Assembly: GCA_910578495.1 (NCBI GenBank)
Contig: CAJTRE010000040.1
Location: forward strand, 1 to 19,045
Source of the DNA: an uncultured Dorea sp.
GTDB taxonomy: Bacteria > Bacillota > Clostridia > Lachnospirales > Lachnospiraceae
Length of the DNA: 19,045 nt
Direction of reading: 5' to 3'
The position numbers and the translations under genes were made by a program. Shown piece by piece: positions 6,386 to 13,719 of this stretch (position 1 is the stretch's first letter; each line of letters starts with the position of its first letter). The notes beneath the pieces are model-generated. The model was not told the origin of the DNA, did not search any database, and worked only from the letters and a program-made list of their open reading frames with translations.

Positions 6386-8557
6386 ATGACAAACAGACAG
6401 GTGGAGATTCTGGCTCCGGCAGGTTCTATGGAGAGTCTGCGGGCGGCGGTGAGTGCAGGAGCAGACGCAGTGTATATGGGAGGGAGCCGCTTTGGAGCAA
6501 GAGCCTATGCCGACAACCCGGGCGAAGAACAGCTTCTACAGGCAATCGACTATGTACATCTGCATGGAAGAAAACTATATATGACGGTCAATACGCTTCT
6601 GAAAGACGAGGAGATGGCAGAACTTTACGACTATCTTCTTCCTTACTACGAGAGAGGGCTAGATGCCATAATCGTACAGGATACGGGGGTTTTTGATTTT
6701 GTGAGGAAATACTTCCCTGAAATTCCCATTCATGTAAGTACGCAGATGACGGTGACGAATGCACTTGGAGCAGAGTTTTTTAAGGCTCAAGGTGCAGAAC
6801 GCATTGTTCCCGCAAGAGAACTAAGTCTTTCAGAGATCCGGCAGATGAAAGAACGAACAGGTATGGAGATTGAATGTTTTGTTCATGGGGCGCTTTGTTA
6901 TTGTTATTCGGGACAATGCCTGATGAGCAGCATGATCGGTGGACGAAGCGGCAATCGTGGACAGTGCGCCCAGCCTTGCAGGCTTCCGTATGAGACAGGC
7001 GGCAAGAAACCACAAGATATAATGAGCCTTAAAGACCTTTGTACCATTGAAATGCTGCCGGAGCTTTTAGAAGCAGGCATTGATTCGTTTAAGATTGAGG
7101 GCAGGATGAAACAGCCGGACTATGTGTATACAGTAGTACGTATGTATCGGAAATATGCAGATCTTTATCTTAAGTATGGTAAGGGAGCATACAAAGTATC
7201 GCAGGAGGATATTCAGACACTTCAGAGTGTATACCGCAGGCGTGGTTACAGTAAAGGCTACTATACCCAGCATAACGGAAAGGAAATGATTTCGTTAAAA
7301 CGCCCGTCCATGGAGACCGAAAATGTCGAAACAACGGGAAATGACTATAAAATTAAAGAAAAAATTAATGGAGAATTAATACTTTTTGCGGAAAGTAGTG
7401 CTAAAATGTATCTGGAATATAAGGGACTGTATGTGGAATGTACTGGAGAAATGGTGCAAAAAGCAATGAAGCAGCCGTTGTCTAAAGAGCGTGTTCGTAA
7501 GCAGATGGAAAAAATGGGAGAGACAGAATTTGAATTTGACCATCTGGACATCCGGATGAACGAAAATATTTTTCTTCCTATGCAGGCGCTCAACGAACTT
7601 CGTAGAGAAAGTGCCCGGCTGCTTAAAGAAAAGCTGCTGGAATCCTACCGTCGGAACGTGGACAGAGAGAACACAGAGCTTCCAGAAGAGAAAACCGCAG
7701 GAAAACATTCTGCGAGCCAAGCTCGTCGAATACAGAACGAAACGACACAGGTGGCAGTATCTGTATCAAACCCGGAACAGTTGCAAGCAGCATTGGAGAC
7801 ATCGGGGGTATCGGCAGTATATGTAGATGGAACAATTGGTCTGGATTCTTCTGTTATACAGATGATCCATAGGCATAGAAGAAGTGGCAGTGTAAAAGAA
7901 TTTTATGTTTCGATGCCATATATTTTCCGGGAGCAGTCGATCCGGGAAATGGAAAAAGAATACACCGGACTAGAAAATCTGTATGACGGTGTATTGATTA
8001 GAAACTGGGAATCCTATTGCTGGCTTGTGAAAAAAGGATATTCGAAGAAGATTGTGTCCGATTATAATTTGTATGTGTTTAATCGGAGAAGTCGGGAATT
8101 TCTTATGTCTCAGAAAATTACAGGCTATACAGCGCCGGTAGAGCTTAATAGCAGAGAGCTTGCAACACTTGATGTAAGCGGCGCTTTTCTTATCGTATAT
8201 GGCTTCCAGCCGGTGATGATTAGCGCCAATTGCATTCAGAAGAATGCCGGGGGCTGTACTAAGAAAGACGGAACACAGTATCTGACAGACCGTTATAAGA
8301 AGAAATTTATGGTTAAAAATTATTGCAAATACTGTTATAATATAACCTATAATCCGGATCCGCTCATGCTCCTCCATCAGAAAGAGGAGATTATAAGACT
8401 TGCCCCGGCTGTGCTTCGGCTTGATTTTGTGATAGAATCTGCGCGGCAAGTGCGAAAAATAATAGAATGGTATACGAAGACATTTCTGGACAGAGAAACG
8501 ATAACTATTCCGGATATGGAGTATACAAAAGGACATTTTAAACGAGGAGTGAAGTAG
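6386..8557 (+). CDS. U32 family peptidase-like protein (RlhA/TrhP type, with DUF3656 region)
   Basis: The family is named after a collagenase, but characterised bacterial members (RlhA, TrhP/YrrNO) are prephenate-dependent RNA hydroxylation enzymes acting on 23S rRNA or tRNA uridine. Visible marks are the N-terminal ILAPAGSMESLRAAVSAGADAVYMG, FVHGALCYCYSGQCLMS, NRGQCAQPCRLPY and DSFKIEGRMK. Cysteines at about 171, 178, 194 and 198 match the Fe-S ligands proposed for the family. At 723 aa it is the long form. A middle DUF3656-like part (about 340-430) and a C-terminal part with a second cysteine cluster (CIQKNAGGC, YCKYCYN) are present. A GAGG ribosome binding site lies at 6374-6377. It sits between zapA and cell-wall genes. 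Target RNA is not deducible, and protease activity should not be assumed. Confidence 0.9.
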   Translation: MTNRQVEILAPAGSMESLRAAVSAGADAVYMGGSRFGARAYADNPGEEQLLQAIDYVHLHGRKLYMTVNTLLKDEEMAELYDYLLPYYERGLDAIIVQDTGVFDFVRKYFPEIPIHVSTQMTVTNALGAEFFKAQGAERIVPARELSLSEIRQMKERTGMEIECFVHGALCYCYSGQCLMSSMIGGRSGNRGQCAQPCRLPYETGGKKPQDIMSLKDLCTIEMLPELLEAGIDSFKIEGRMKQPDYVYTVVRMYRKYADLYLKYGKGAYKVSQEDIQTLQSVYRRRGYSKGYYTQHNGKEMISLKRPSMETENVETTGNDYKIKEKINGELILFAESSAKMYLEYKGLYVECTGEMVQKAMKQPLSKERVRKQMEKMGETEFEFDHLDIRMNENIFLPMQALNELRRESARLLKEKLLESYRRNVDRENTELPEEKTAGKHSASQARRIQNETTQVAVSVSNPEQLQAALETSGVSAVYVDGTIGLDSSVIQMIHRHRRSGSVKEFYVSMPYIFREQSIREMEKEYTGLENLYDGVLIRNWESYCWLVKKGYSKKIVSDYNLYVFNRRSREFLMSQKITGYTAPVELNSRELATLDVSGAFLIVYGFQPVMISANCIQKNAGGCTKKDGTQYLTDRYKKKFMVKNYCKYCYNITYNPDPLMLLHQKEEIIRLAPAVLRLDFVIESARQVRKIIEWYTKTFLDRETITIPDMEYTKGHFKRGVK

Positions 8558-8565
8558 GTGAAATT

Positions 8566-10053
8566 TTGGTTAATATAATTGTTGAGTTGTCAAAATATAC
8601 GATCATACTTTTGATTACTATGTACACATTTCTGTGTTTCAGTATTTTCGGGTATTTAGATCCTTACAGGAAACAACAGTCACTAAAACAACAGAATATT
8701 TTAATGTTTTCCATTCATATGGTGGCGTTTTTAGTGATGTATCTACAGAAAGGAGATATAAAACTTCTCATATTTTATGTGATGCAGGCGGCATTATTTA
8801 CTGCCATCATTTTGTTATATACACTGATCTATCCAAGAGTATCCCGGCTGGTCGTCAACAATATGTGTATGCTTCTTTGTATCGGTTTTATCATGCTGAC
8901 GAGACTGAATTATGACAGCGCCGTAAAACAGTTTATGATAGCAGTCGCAGCAGTGGGACTGAGTCTTGTCGTCCCGGTTATTATCCGGAAGTTCAAGCTG
9001 TTTTCCGAGTGGCGTATTCTTTATGCGGTAGTTGGAATTGTGTCTCTTGCAACTGTCATTTTGTTTGGAAAAGAGAAAAACGGGGCGTTACTTGGAATTC
9101 CCATTACGGATGGTTTTAATCTTCAGCCGTCGGAGCTTGTGAAGATTGTATTTGTATTTTTTGTGGCGTCAAGTTTCCATCTGTCTATGGAGTTTAAAAA
9201 TATTGTGATCACGACAGCGCTTGCGGCATTTCATGTATTGATCCTGGTAGTGTCAAAAGACCTTGGAGCTGCACTTATTATCTTTGTTGTTTATCTGGTC
9301 ATGCTCTATGTGGCGACAAGACAGCCACTGTATATCTTGGCGGGACTTGGAGCAGGAAGTGTGGCGTCGGTAATCGCTTATAAGCTGTTTAACCATGTAA
9401 GAGTTCGTGTACTCGCATGGAAAGATCCGTTCGCAGCTTATGACAGGGGCGGATACCAGGTGGCGCAGTCTTTATTTGCCATTGGAACAGGAAGCTGGTT
9501 CGGGATGGGCCTTTTTGAAGGAAGTCCAATGTCTATTCCGGTGCGTGAGACTGATTTTATATTTGCGGCCATTGCAGAGGAATTAGGACTTATATTTGCG
9601 CTCTGTATGATACTAATCTGTGTGAGTTGTTATGTAATGTTTTTAAATATTGCCATGCAGCTTCACAATATGTTTTATAAATTAGTTGCGCTGGGACTTG
9701 GTACCTGTTATATATTCCAGGTATTTATCGCGATTGGAGGAGTGACAAAATTCATTCCATCCACAGGAGTGACAACTCCTCTTGTAAGTTACGGAGGAAG
9801 TTCGCTTCTTAGTTCGATTATTATGTTCGCAATTATTCAAGGACTTTATATATTAAGAGAAGACGAGGAAGAAGATATTGAGAGAAAGAAGAGAGAGCGG
9901 CTACGAGCAAAGAGAAGCAGACAGACGGCTCCGCCGTCAGAAAGAGCTCTGCGAAGCGCGCCGGGGCCTGTCGCGCAAAGAGCTCCGAAAAGTCCGCAAA
10001 GAAGACAGGCGTCAGGCGCGGAAAAAGCGCGCCGTAAACAAAGAGTTCGCTAG
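8566..10053 (+). CDS. SEDS peptidoglycan glycosyltransferase, FtsW/RodA/SpoVE family
   Basis: SEDS proteins polymerise lipid II into glycan strands together with a class B PBP, which here is the next gene. The 495-aa protein is strongly hydrophobic, with about 10-12 membrane helices, the conserved SKDLGAAL segment (Asp about 232) and the C-terminal family signature FIPSTGVTTPLVSYGGSS (about 396-413). TTG start with AGGTG at 8556-8560 five bases upstream, overlapping the U32 stop; no ATG lies near. After the last helix the protein has a tail of about 60 residues that is unusually rich in Arg, Lys, Ala and Pro, and its codons overlap the start of the PBP gene. Pairing with a PbpA-like PBP favours an elongation or sporulation role over divisome FtsW, but this is not settled. 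Confidence 0.92.
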   Translation: MVNIIVELSKYTIILLITMYTFLCFSIFGYLDPYRKQQSLKQQNILMFSIHMVAFLVMYLQKGDIKLLIFYVMQAALFTAIILLYTLIYPRVSRLVVNNMCMLLCIGFIMLTRLNYDSAVKQFMIAVAAVGLSLVVPVIIRKFKLFSEWRILYAVVGIVSLATVILFGKEKNGALLGIPITDGFNLQPSELVKIVFVFFVASSFHLSMEFKNIVITTALAAFHVLILVVSKDLGAALIIFVVYLVMLYVATRQPLYILAGLGAGSVASVIAYKLFNHVRVRVLAWKDPFAAYDRGGYQVAQSLFAIGTGSWFGMGLFEGSPMSIPVRETDFIFAAIAEELGLIFALCMILICVSCYVMFLNIAMQLHNMFYKLVALGLGTCYIFQVFIAIGGVTKFIPSTGVTTPLVSYGGSSLLSSIIMFAIIQGLYILREDEEEDIERKKRERLRAKRSRQTAPPSERALRSAPGPVAQRAPKSPQRRQASGAEKARRKQRVR

Positions 10054-11419
10054 AGTGACTTATATTTTTGTGGGATTATTCCTTATTATGATGGGATATA
10101 TTGCACACTTTAATGTTGTAAAAAGCCAAGATGTCATCAGAGATCCACACAACGCCAGGCTGGATTCTCTTGCAGACCGGGTAGTAAGAGGCAAGATTTT
10201 AGATCGGAATGGTAAAGTTCTGGCACAGACAGAGGTATCTGAGGACGGAACAGAGACAAGAGATTATCCGTATGACAGTATGTTTGCTCATGTAGTAGGA
10301 TATACGGATCAGGGAAAATCTGGTTTGGAATCCGAAATGAATTTTGAACTTCTGACGTCCAATGCGTTTTTCCTTGAGAAATTCTATCAAGAATTCAAGG
10401 ATCAGAAGAATATTGGAGACAATGTGGTGACGACGCTGGATGTGAAACTTCAAGAGGCGGCGTACAATGCGCTTGGAAGCTCCAAGGGAGCAGTTGTTGT
10501 CATTGAGCCGGATACGGGTAAGATTCTCGCTATGGTATCAAAACCGGATTTTAACCCGGGAAATGTCAAAAAGAATTGGGAAAGTTTAAATGCAAATGAG
10601 GAAGCGGTTCTTTTGAACCGCGCTACCCAAGGACATTACGTGCCAGGCTCAACGTTCAAATTGGTGACGGCTCTGGAGTATATGAGAGAGCAGGGCAGTC
10701 TTTCTGCCTATTCATATGATTGTACCGGAAAGATTGAAGCCGGTTCAAATTCGATTCATTGTTTTGGGGGAAAAGTACATGGGAAAGTAGACTTCAGAGA
10801 TAGTCTGGCGTATTCCTGTAATACATCGTTTTGTAATATTGGAGCGGATTTGGACGTAGGAAAATTCCAGAAGACGGCAAAGGAATTATTGTTTAATTCT
10901 AAGCTGCCGGGAAAATTCCCATACAAGAAGAGTTCCTTTAGTCTGAAGAAGAATGCGGGGACAGCGGAGAAGATGATGACTTCCATGGGACAGGGCCAGA
11001 CGCAGATGAGTCCTTATCATATGGTACTTATTACATCAGCCATCGCTAACGGAGGGATTTTGATGGAGCCTTACCTTGTAGATTCAGTGACGAATTATAA
11101 GGGTGTGGTCATTGATGAGAATAAACCAGAGCGATATAAAAAACTGATGACTGCGCAAGAAGCGTCAGAATTAAAAAACTATATGACAAGTGTGACGGAT
11201 TATGGTACGGCTTCTGTATTAAGAGGAAAAAAATACACGTCGGCAGGAAAGACAGGAACTGCTGAATACAGTTCTGACAAAGAAAAGGATCATTCGTGGT
11301 TCACCGGCTTTTCCAATGTGGATAATCCGGATCTTGCCATCAGTGTGATCATTGAGTCCTCTGATGGTACGGCAAAGGCAGTCAATGTGGCGAAAGAAGT
11401 GTTTGATGCTTATTACTAA
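9878..11419 (+). CDS. Class B penicillin-binding protein (transpeptidase, PbpA/FtsI-like)
   Basis: This is the transpeptidase partner of the upstream SEDS protein and cross-links peptidoglycan outside the membrane. From the TTG at 9878 the 513-aa product has an Arg/Lys/Glu-rich cytoplasmic N-terminus of about 58 residues, one membrane helix (about 60-80), a short dimerisation region containing LADRVVRGKILDRNGKVLAQ, and a transpeptidase domain with STFK (catalytic Ser258), SCN (313-315) and KTGT (458-461). The start is uncertain. TTG 9878 has GAGG at 9865-9868. The only other likely start is a GTG at 10055, just after the ftsW stop, but it lacks a good ribosome binding site and would remove the basic residues before the helix. 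With the TTG start the gene overlaps ftsW by 176 nt. Confidence 0.9.
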   Translation: MRERRESGYEQREADRRLRRQKELCEARRGLSRKELRKVRKEDRRQARKKRAVNKEFARVTYIFVGLFLIMMGYIAHFNVVKSQDVIRDPHNARLDSLADRVVRGKILDRNGKVLAQTEVSEDGTETRDYPYDSMFAHVVGYTDQGKSGLESEMNFELLTSNAFFLEKFYQEFKDQKNIGDNVVTTLDVKLQEAAYNALGSSKGAVVVIEPDTGKILAMVSKPDFNPGNVKKNWESLNANEEAVLLNRATQGHYVPGSTFKLVTALEYMREQGSLSAYSYDCTGKIEAGSNSIHCFGGKVHGKVDFRDSLAYSCNTSFCNIGADLDVGKFQKTAKELLFNSKLPGKFPYKKSSFSLKKNAGTAEKMMTSMGQGQTQMSPYHMVLITSAIANGGILMEPYLVDSVTNYKGVVIDENKPERYKKLMTAQEASELKNYMTSVTDYGTASVLRGKKYTSAGKTGTAEYSSDKEKDHSWFTGFSNVDNPDLAISVIIESSDGTAKAVNVAKEVFDAYY

Positions 11420-11467
11420 ATCTCCTGTGTTATGGAGTCTGTAAAATCAGTGAGAGAAGGTTTCACT

Positions 11468-11791
11468 ATGAGATACTATAAATATCTGTATCTGTCGGAT
11501 ACATTAAAACGAAAAAAAGACAAGCTCATAAAGAAGATAGAGAAGGAGAAAATCATTCCCGATCTCTATCTGATCAGGCTTGCGGCAAACGAAAAAGACC
11601 AGCTTGAAATCTCTTCTTACAGGCATCTTCTGCACCTGCCTTGTCCGAAGCAGGATCTTCTGGTAGTAGGAATGACAAAAGGTTATGAGGACGCTGTATA
11701 TTTGGTGGAAGAAATCGTGCAAGAAGTGTATAATAAGACTAAGGGTGCGGATATTCGTTCATATATATTAAGAAAAGAGCAGGAAGGTTAA
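11468..11791 (+). CDS. Conserved hypothetical protein, 107 aa
   Basis: I do not recognise this family. The product begins MRYYKYLYLSD, has a lysine-rich stretch (KRKKDKLIKKIEKEK, about residues 12-30), then looks like a compact mixed alpha/beta protein (DLYLIRL, DLLVVGMTKGYEDAVYLVEEIVQEVYN). There is no signal peptide or membrane helix. The ATG at 11468 is preceded by AGAAGG (11455-11460), whereas the upstream in-frame ATG at 11432 has no ribosome binding site. It lies 48 nt after the PBP gene and one base before the DUF2953 gene, so it is probably translated with the ytfI/gerW-like pair. A sporulation or envelope link is suggested only by its neighbours. Confidence 0.75.
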   Translation: MRYYKYLYLSDTLKRKKDKLIKKIEKEKIIPDLYLIRLAANEKDQLEISSYRHLLHLPCPKQDLLVVGMTKGYEDAVYLVEEIVQEVYNKTKGADIRSYILRKEQEG

Positions 11792-11792
11792 G

Positions 11793-12779
11793 ATGCTGCA
11801 TATATTGTTGTTGATCTTGAAGTTCATAGGAATCATAATTGCAGCAATACTGGGAATACTTGTATTGTTGGTTTGTATTGTTCTTTTTGTGCCCGTCAGA
11901 TACGAAATACGAGGGAAATCCGGCGGAGATCTTAATAGCCTGAAAGGGAAAATAAAAGTAACGTGGTTTTTGCATCTGTTCCGGGCAGATGTATATTATA
12001 AAGAAAAACGTCTGCGGTGGCGGATCAGGCTGGCGTTTTTCAAGCGGAATTCCGACAGAAGCAAAGAGACTGCCGGAATGCACAATAAACACGAAATGAA
12101 AGAAGATGGAAAACAGAAAAAGGGAGGAACTCCAAATGAAGAAAAACATGATGAAAATGTCGAAGCAGTGGAAGAAGTTAAAAACAATGAGAGCATTTCA
12201 AAAGAAGACGAAAAAACTGAAGAAGCTGTGGAAGAAACTGCGGAAGAAGAATGTGAAGCTGACGAAAAAACTGAAGCTAAAGAGAAATTTAAAGAAGACA
12301 CCGAAAATCCTGAAAGCAAAGGGAATCGCTTCTTACAAAAGATTAAAGCCTTATGTAAAAAGATAAAATGTACTTTTTTGAACATTTGTGATAAAATAAA
12401 TACATTAAGAGAAAAAAAAGACAAGCTTATAGAGTTTGTGGAGGACGAGGTTCACCGGAACGCATTTGCCAGAGTGAAGAAAGAATTATTTTGGTATTTG
12501 AGGAAGTTAAAACCGAAGAAACTGGAGTCTCAAATTAGATTCGGGTTTGAAGATCCCTCATACACCGGGAAAACGCTTGCATACTTGAGCGTTTTGTATC
12601 CGTTTTTCGGGGAGTATATGGAGATTATTCCTGATTTTGAGCAAAAGATTTTAAAAGGCAGCTTGTATGTGAAAGGACGGATACGGGCAAGCCACCTTGT
12701 TCATCTTGCATGGAAATTATTCTGGGACAAGAATATCCGTAAGTCGTATAAACATATCAAAGAGTTTAGTCAATTATAA
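11793..12779 (+). CDS. DUF2953 domain membrane protein (YtfI-like)
   Basis: An N-terminal membrane helix (about residues 2-33) is followed by VPVRYEIRGK and a beta-rich part. A very low-complexity acidic/lysine segment follows (about 90-180, mostly Glu, Lys, Asn, Asp), and a C-terminal DUF2953 domain carries QIRFGFEDPSYTGKTLAYLSV and IIPDFEQKILKGSLYVKGRIR. In Bacillus the homologue ytfI sits directly before ytfJ (gerW), as here. Function is unknown; it is presumed to support GerW during sporulation. The ribosome binding site AGGAAGG (11781-11787) overlaps the end of the preceding gene. A 16-bp in-frame direct repeat in the Glu/Lys segment (12207-12222 and 12261-12276) shows it can expand or shrink. 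Confidence 0.85.
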   Translation: MLHILLLILKFIGIIIAAILGILVLLVCIVLFVPVRYEIRGKSGGDLNSLKGKIKVTWFLHLFRADVYYKEKRLRWRIRLAFFKRNSDRSKETAGMHNKHEMKEDGKQKKGGTPNEEKHDENVEAVEEVKNNESISKEDEKTEEAVEETAEEECEADEKTEAKEKFKEDTENPESKGNRFLQKIKALCKKIKCTFLNICDKINTLREKKDKLIEFVEDEVHRNAFARVKKELFWYLRKLKPKKLESQIRFGFEDPSYTGKTLAYLSVLYPFFGEYMEIIPDFEQKILKGSLYVKGRIRASHLVHLAWKLFWDKNIRKSYKHIKEFSQL

Positions 12780-12797
12780 TTGCAGGGAGGAAATGTA

Positions 12798-13184
12798 ATG
12801 GCAGATATGAATTTTAAAGAAACCGTAGAGGCGCTTTTTCAGGGAATGAACGGAGTTGTTTCGTCTAAGACTGTCGTTGGAGAGGCAATCCATATTAGTG
12901 ATACGATCATTCTTCCATTAGTCGATGTATCTTTCGGAATGGGAGCCGGAGCATTTAGAGGAGACACGAAAGAAAAAGGCGGCGGTGGTCTTGGAGGAAA
13001 GATGAGTCCATGTGCGGTTCTTGTCATACAGGACGGAAAAACGCGCCTTGTGAATATCAAAAATCAGGATACTATGACGAAGATTTTAGATATGATCCCG
13101 GATGCGGTGGACAAATTTACTTCTAAAAAAGACGACAAAATGACAGAAAAAGATGTGATGGATATTCTGGAAGAAGAAGTATAA
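12798..13184 (+). CDS. gerW: Spore germination protein GerW family (YtfJ)
   Basis: The family is found in spore formers. Bacillus YtfJ/GerW is made during sporulation and is needed for germination through nutrient receptors. The 128-aa product shows the typical pattern: ETVEALFQGM near the start, VVGEAIHISDTIILPLVDVSFGMGAG, the glycine-rich stretch KGGGGLGGKMSPCAVLVI, and RLVNIK. The start at 12798 is fixed by AGGGAGG (12784-12790), seven bases upstream; a TTG at 12780 would lie before this site. It follows the DUF2953 gene by 18 nt. No clear sporulation-sigma promoter was recognised. Its presence is the best indication in the window of a spore-forming host. Confidence 0.92.
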   Translation: MADMNFKETVEALFQGMNGVVSSKTVVGEAIHISDTIILPLVDVSFGMGAGAFRGDTKEKGGGGLGGKMSPCAVLVIQDGKTRLVNIKNQDTMTKILDMIPDAVDKFTSKKDDKMTEKDVMDILEEEV

Positions 13185-13294
13185 CAGTCGCAGCTTGAGT
13201 TGTTATGGCTGAATAGTTACAATTTTTCTGATGTTAGACATATTTGAAAGAACAGCGGCATAGAATAAAGAAAATGCACAGCAGGGAGCACAGT

Positions 13295-13435
13295 ATGAAG
13301 CGTGTCATAGGTTTTGCCCTGTTCTGGGTGGCTGTAGGTCTGATTCTTTCATTAATACTTCCTAACACATTTGTAGAGGTTTTGAGTATTATTCTGTGTG
13401 TGTTGGCGGGGTATGTATTATTTTGTTGTTGTTAA
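13295..13435 (+). CDS. Small two-helix membrane protein, 46 aa
   Basis: A short ORF starts MKRVIGFALFWVAVGL and has two hydrophobic helices (about residues 4-21 and 25-43) joined by a PNTF turn, ending in three cysteines. AGGGAG at 13283-13288 lies six bases before the ATG, which makes expression likely. In-frame upstream starts (TTG 13244, ATG 13274) have no ribosome binding site. No function is known to me; the ending resembles small inner-membrane proteins common in Lachnospiraceae. It lies between gerW and a structured repeat element. Confidence 0.7.
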   Translation: MKRVIGFALFWVAVGLILSLILPNTFVEVLSIILCVLAGYVLFCCC

Positions 13436-13446
13436 GACTCATAGAA

Positions 13447-13611
13447 AGTAACAGTTCAGCCTGCGCCATTCGCAAAACCGCACTAACGTGCTATTCGTTG
13501 CTGTGCAACTATTTTTGCTCATAATCTGGCGTTCCGCTCATAGTCGGTAAAAGACACTCATTCATGCAAGCATGATTCGTTTATTTTACCGACTATGGCT
13601 GAACTGTTACT
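13447..13611. repeat. Structured repeat element with 15-bp terminal inverted repeats (MITE-like)
   Basis: The ends AGTAACAGTTCAGCC (13447-13461) and GGCTGAACTGTTACT (13597-13611) are perfect inverted repeats. Inside are a helix CGCCA/TGGCG (13464-13468 with 13527-13531) enclosing two small hairpins (GCAC-TAAC-GTGC at 13480-13491; GTTGC-TGT-GCAAC at 13497-13509), and a 14-bp hairpin (13539-13552 with 13584-13597) carrying a further TCATGC-AA-GCATGA palindrome. The whole can fold into a multibranched structure on either strand and has no coding capacity. It looks like a small non-autonomous mobile or REP-like repeat; a structured RNA is the alternative. Copy number cannot be judged from one window. 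Confidence 0.75.
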
Positions 13612-13624
13612 CATAATTAAATTC

Positions 13625-13668
13625 TATTCTACAATAAATTGCTTTATAAAGCAATTTATTGTAGAATA
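13625..13668. repeat. Perfect 44-bp AT-rich palindrome upstream of the ABC-F gene
   Basis: Bases 13625-13646 are exactly complementary to 13647-13668, with TTTATAAA at the centre and no unpaired loop. No T tract follows on the + strand, so it is not a standard terminator for the upstream gene. It ends 52 nt before the ABC-F start codon, where it could shape the mRNA leader or bind a dimeric protein. Confidence 0.8.
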
Positions 13669-13719
13669 TTATAACAACATTCCTTGTTGTTTATAGTTAA
13701 GAAGAAAGGCAATGATAGT

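Noticed and set aside
7970..8536. A 188-codon open frame on the - strand inside the U32 gene
   Set aside because: It has no ribosome binding site or family resemblance and lies wholly opposite a clearly coding, family-typical sequence; it is a shadow frame.
11996..12424. A 142-codon serine/phenylalanine-rich frame on the - strand
   Set aside because: It is the complement of the Glu/Lys-rich segment of the DUF2953 gene; GAA and AAA codons read in reverse give Ser and Phe. No independent support.
13437..13615. ACTCATA present at 13437-13443 and 13609-13615 as a possible target-site duplication of the structured element
   Set aside because: The left copy is three bases away from the terminal repeat while the right copy overlaps it, so the geometry does not fit a clean duplication. 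Probably coincidence.
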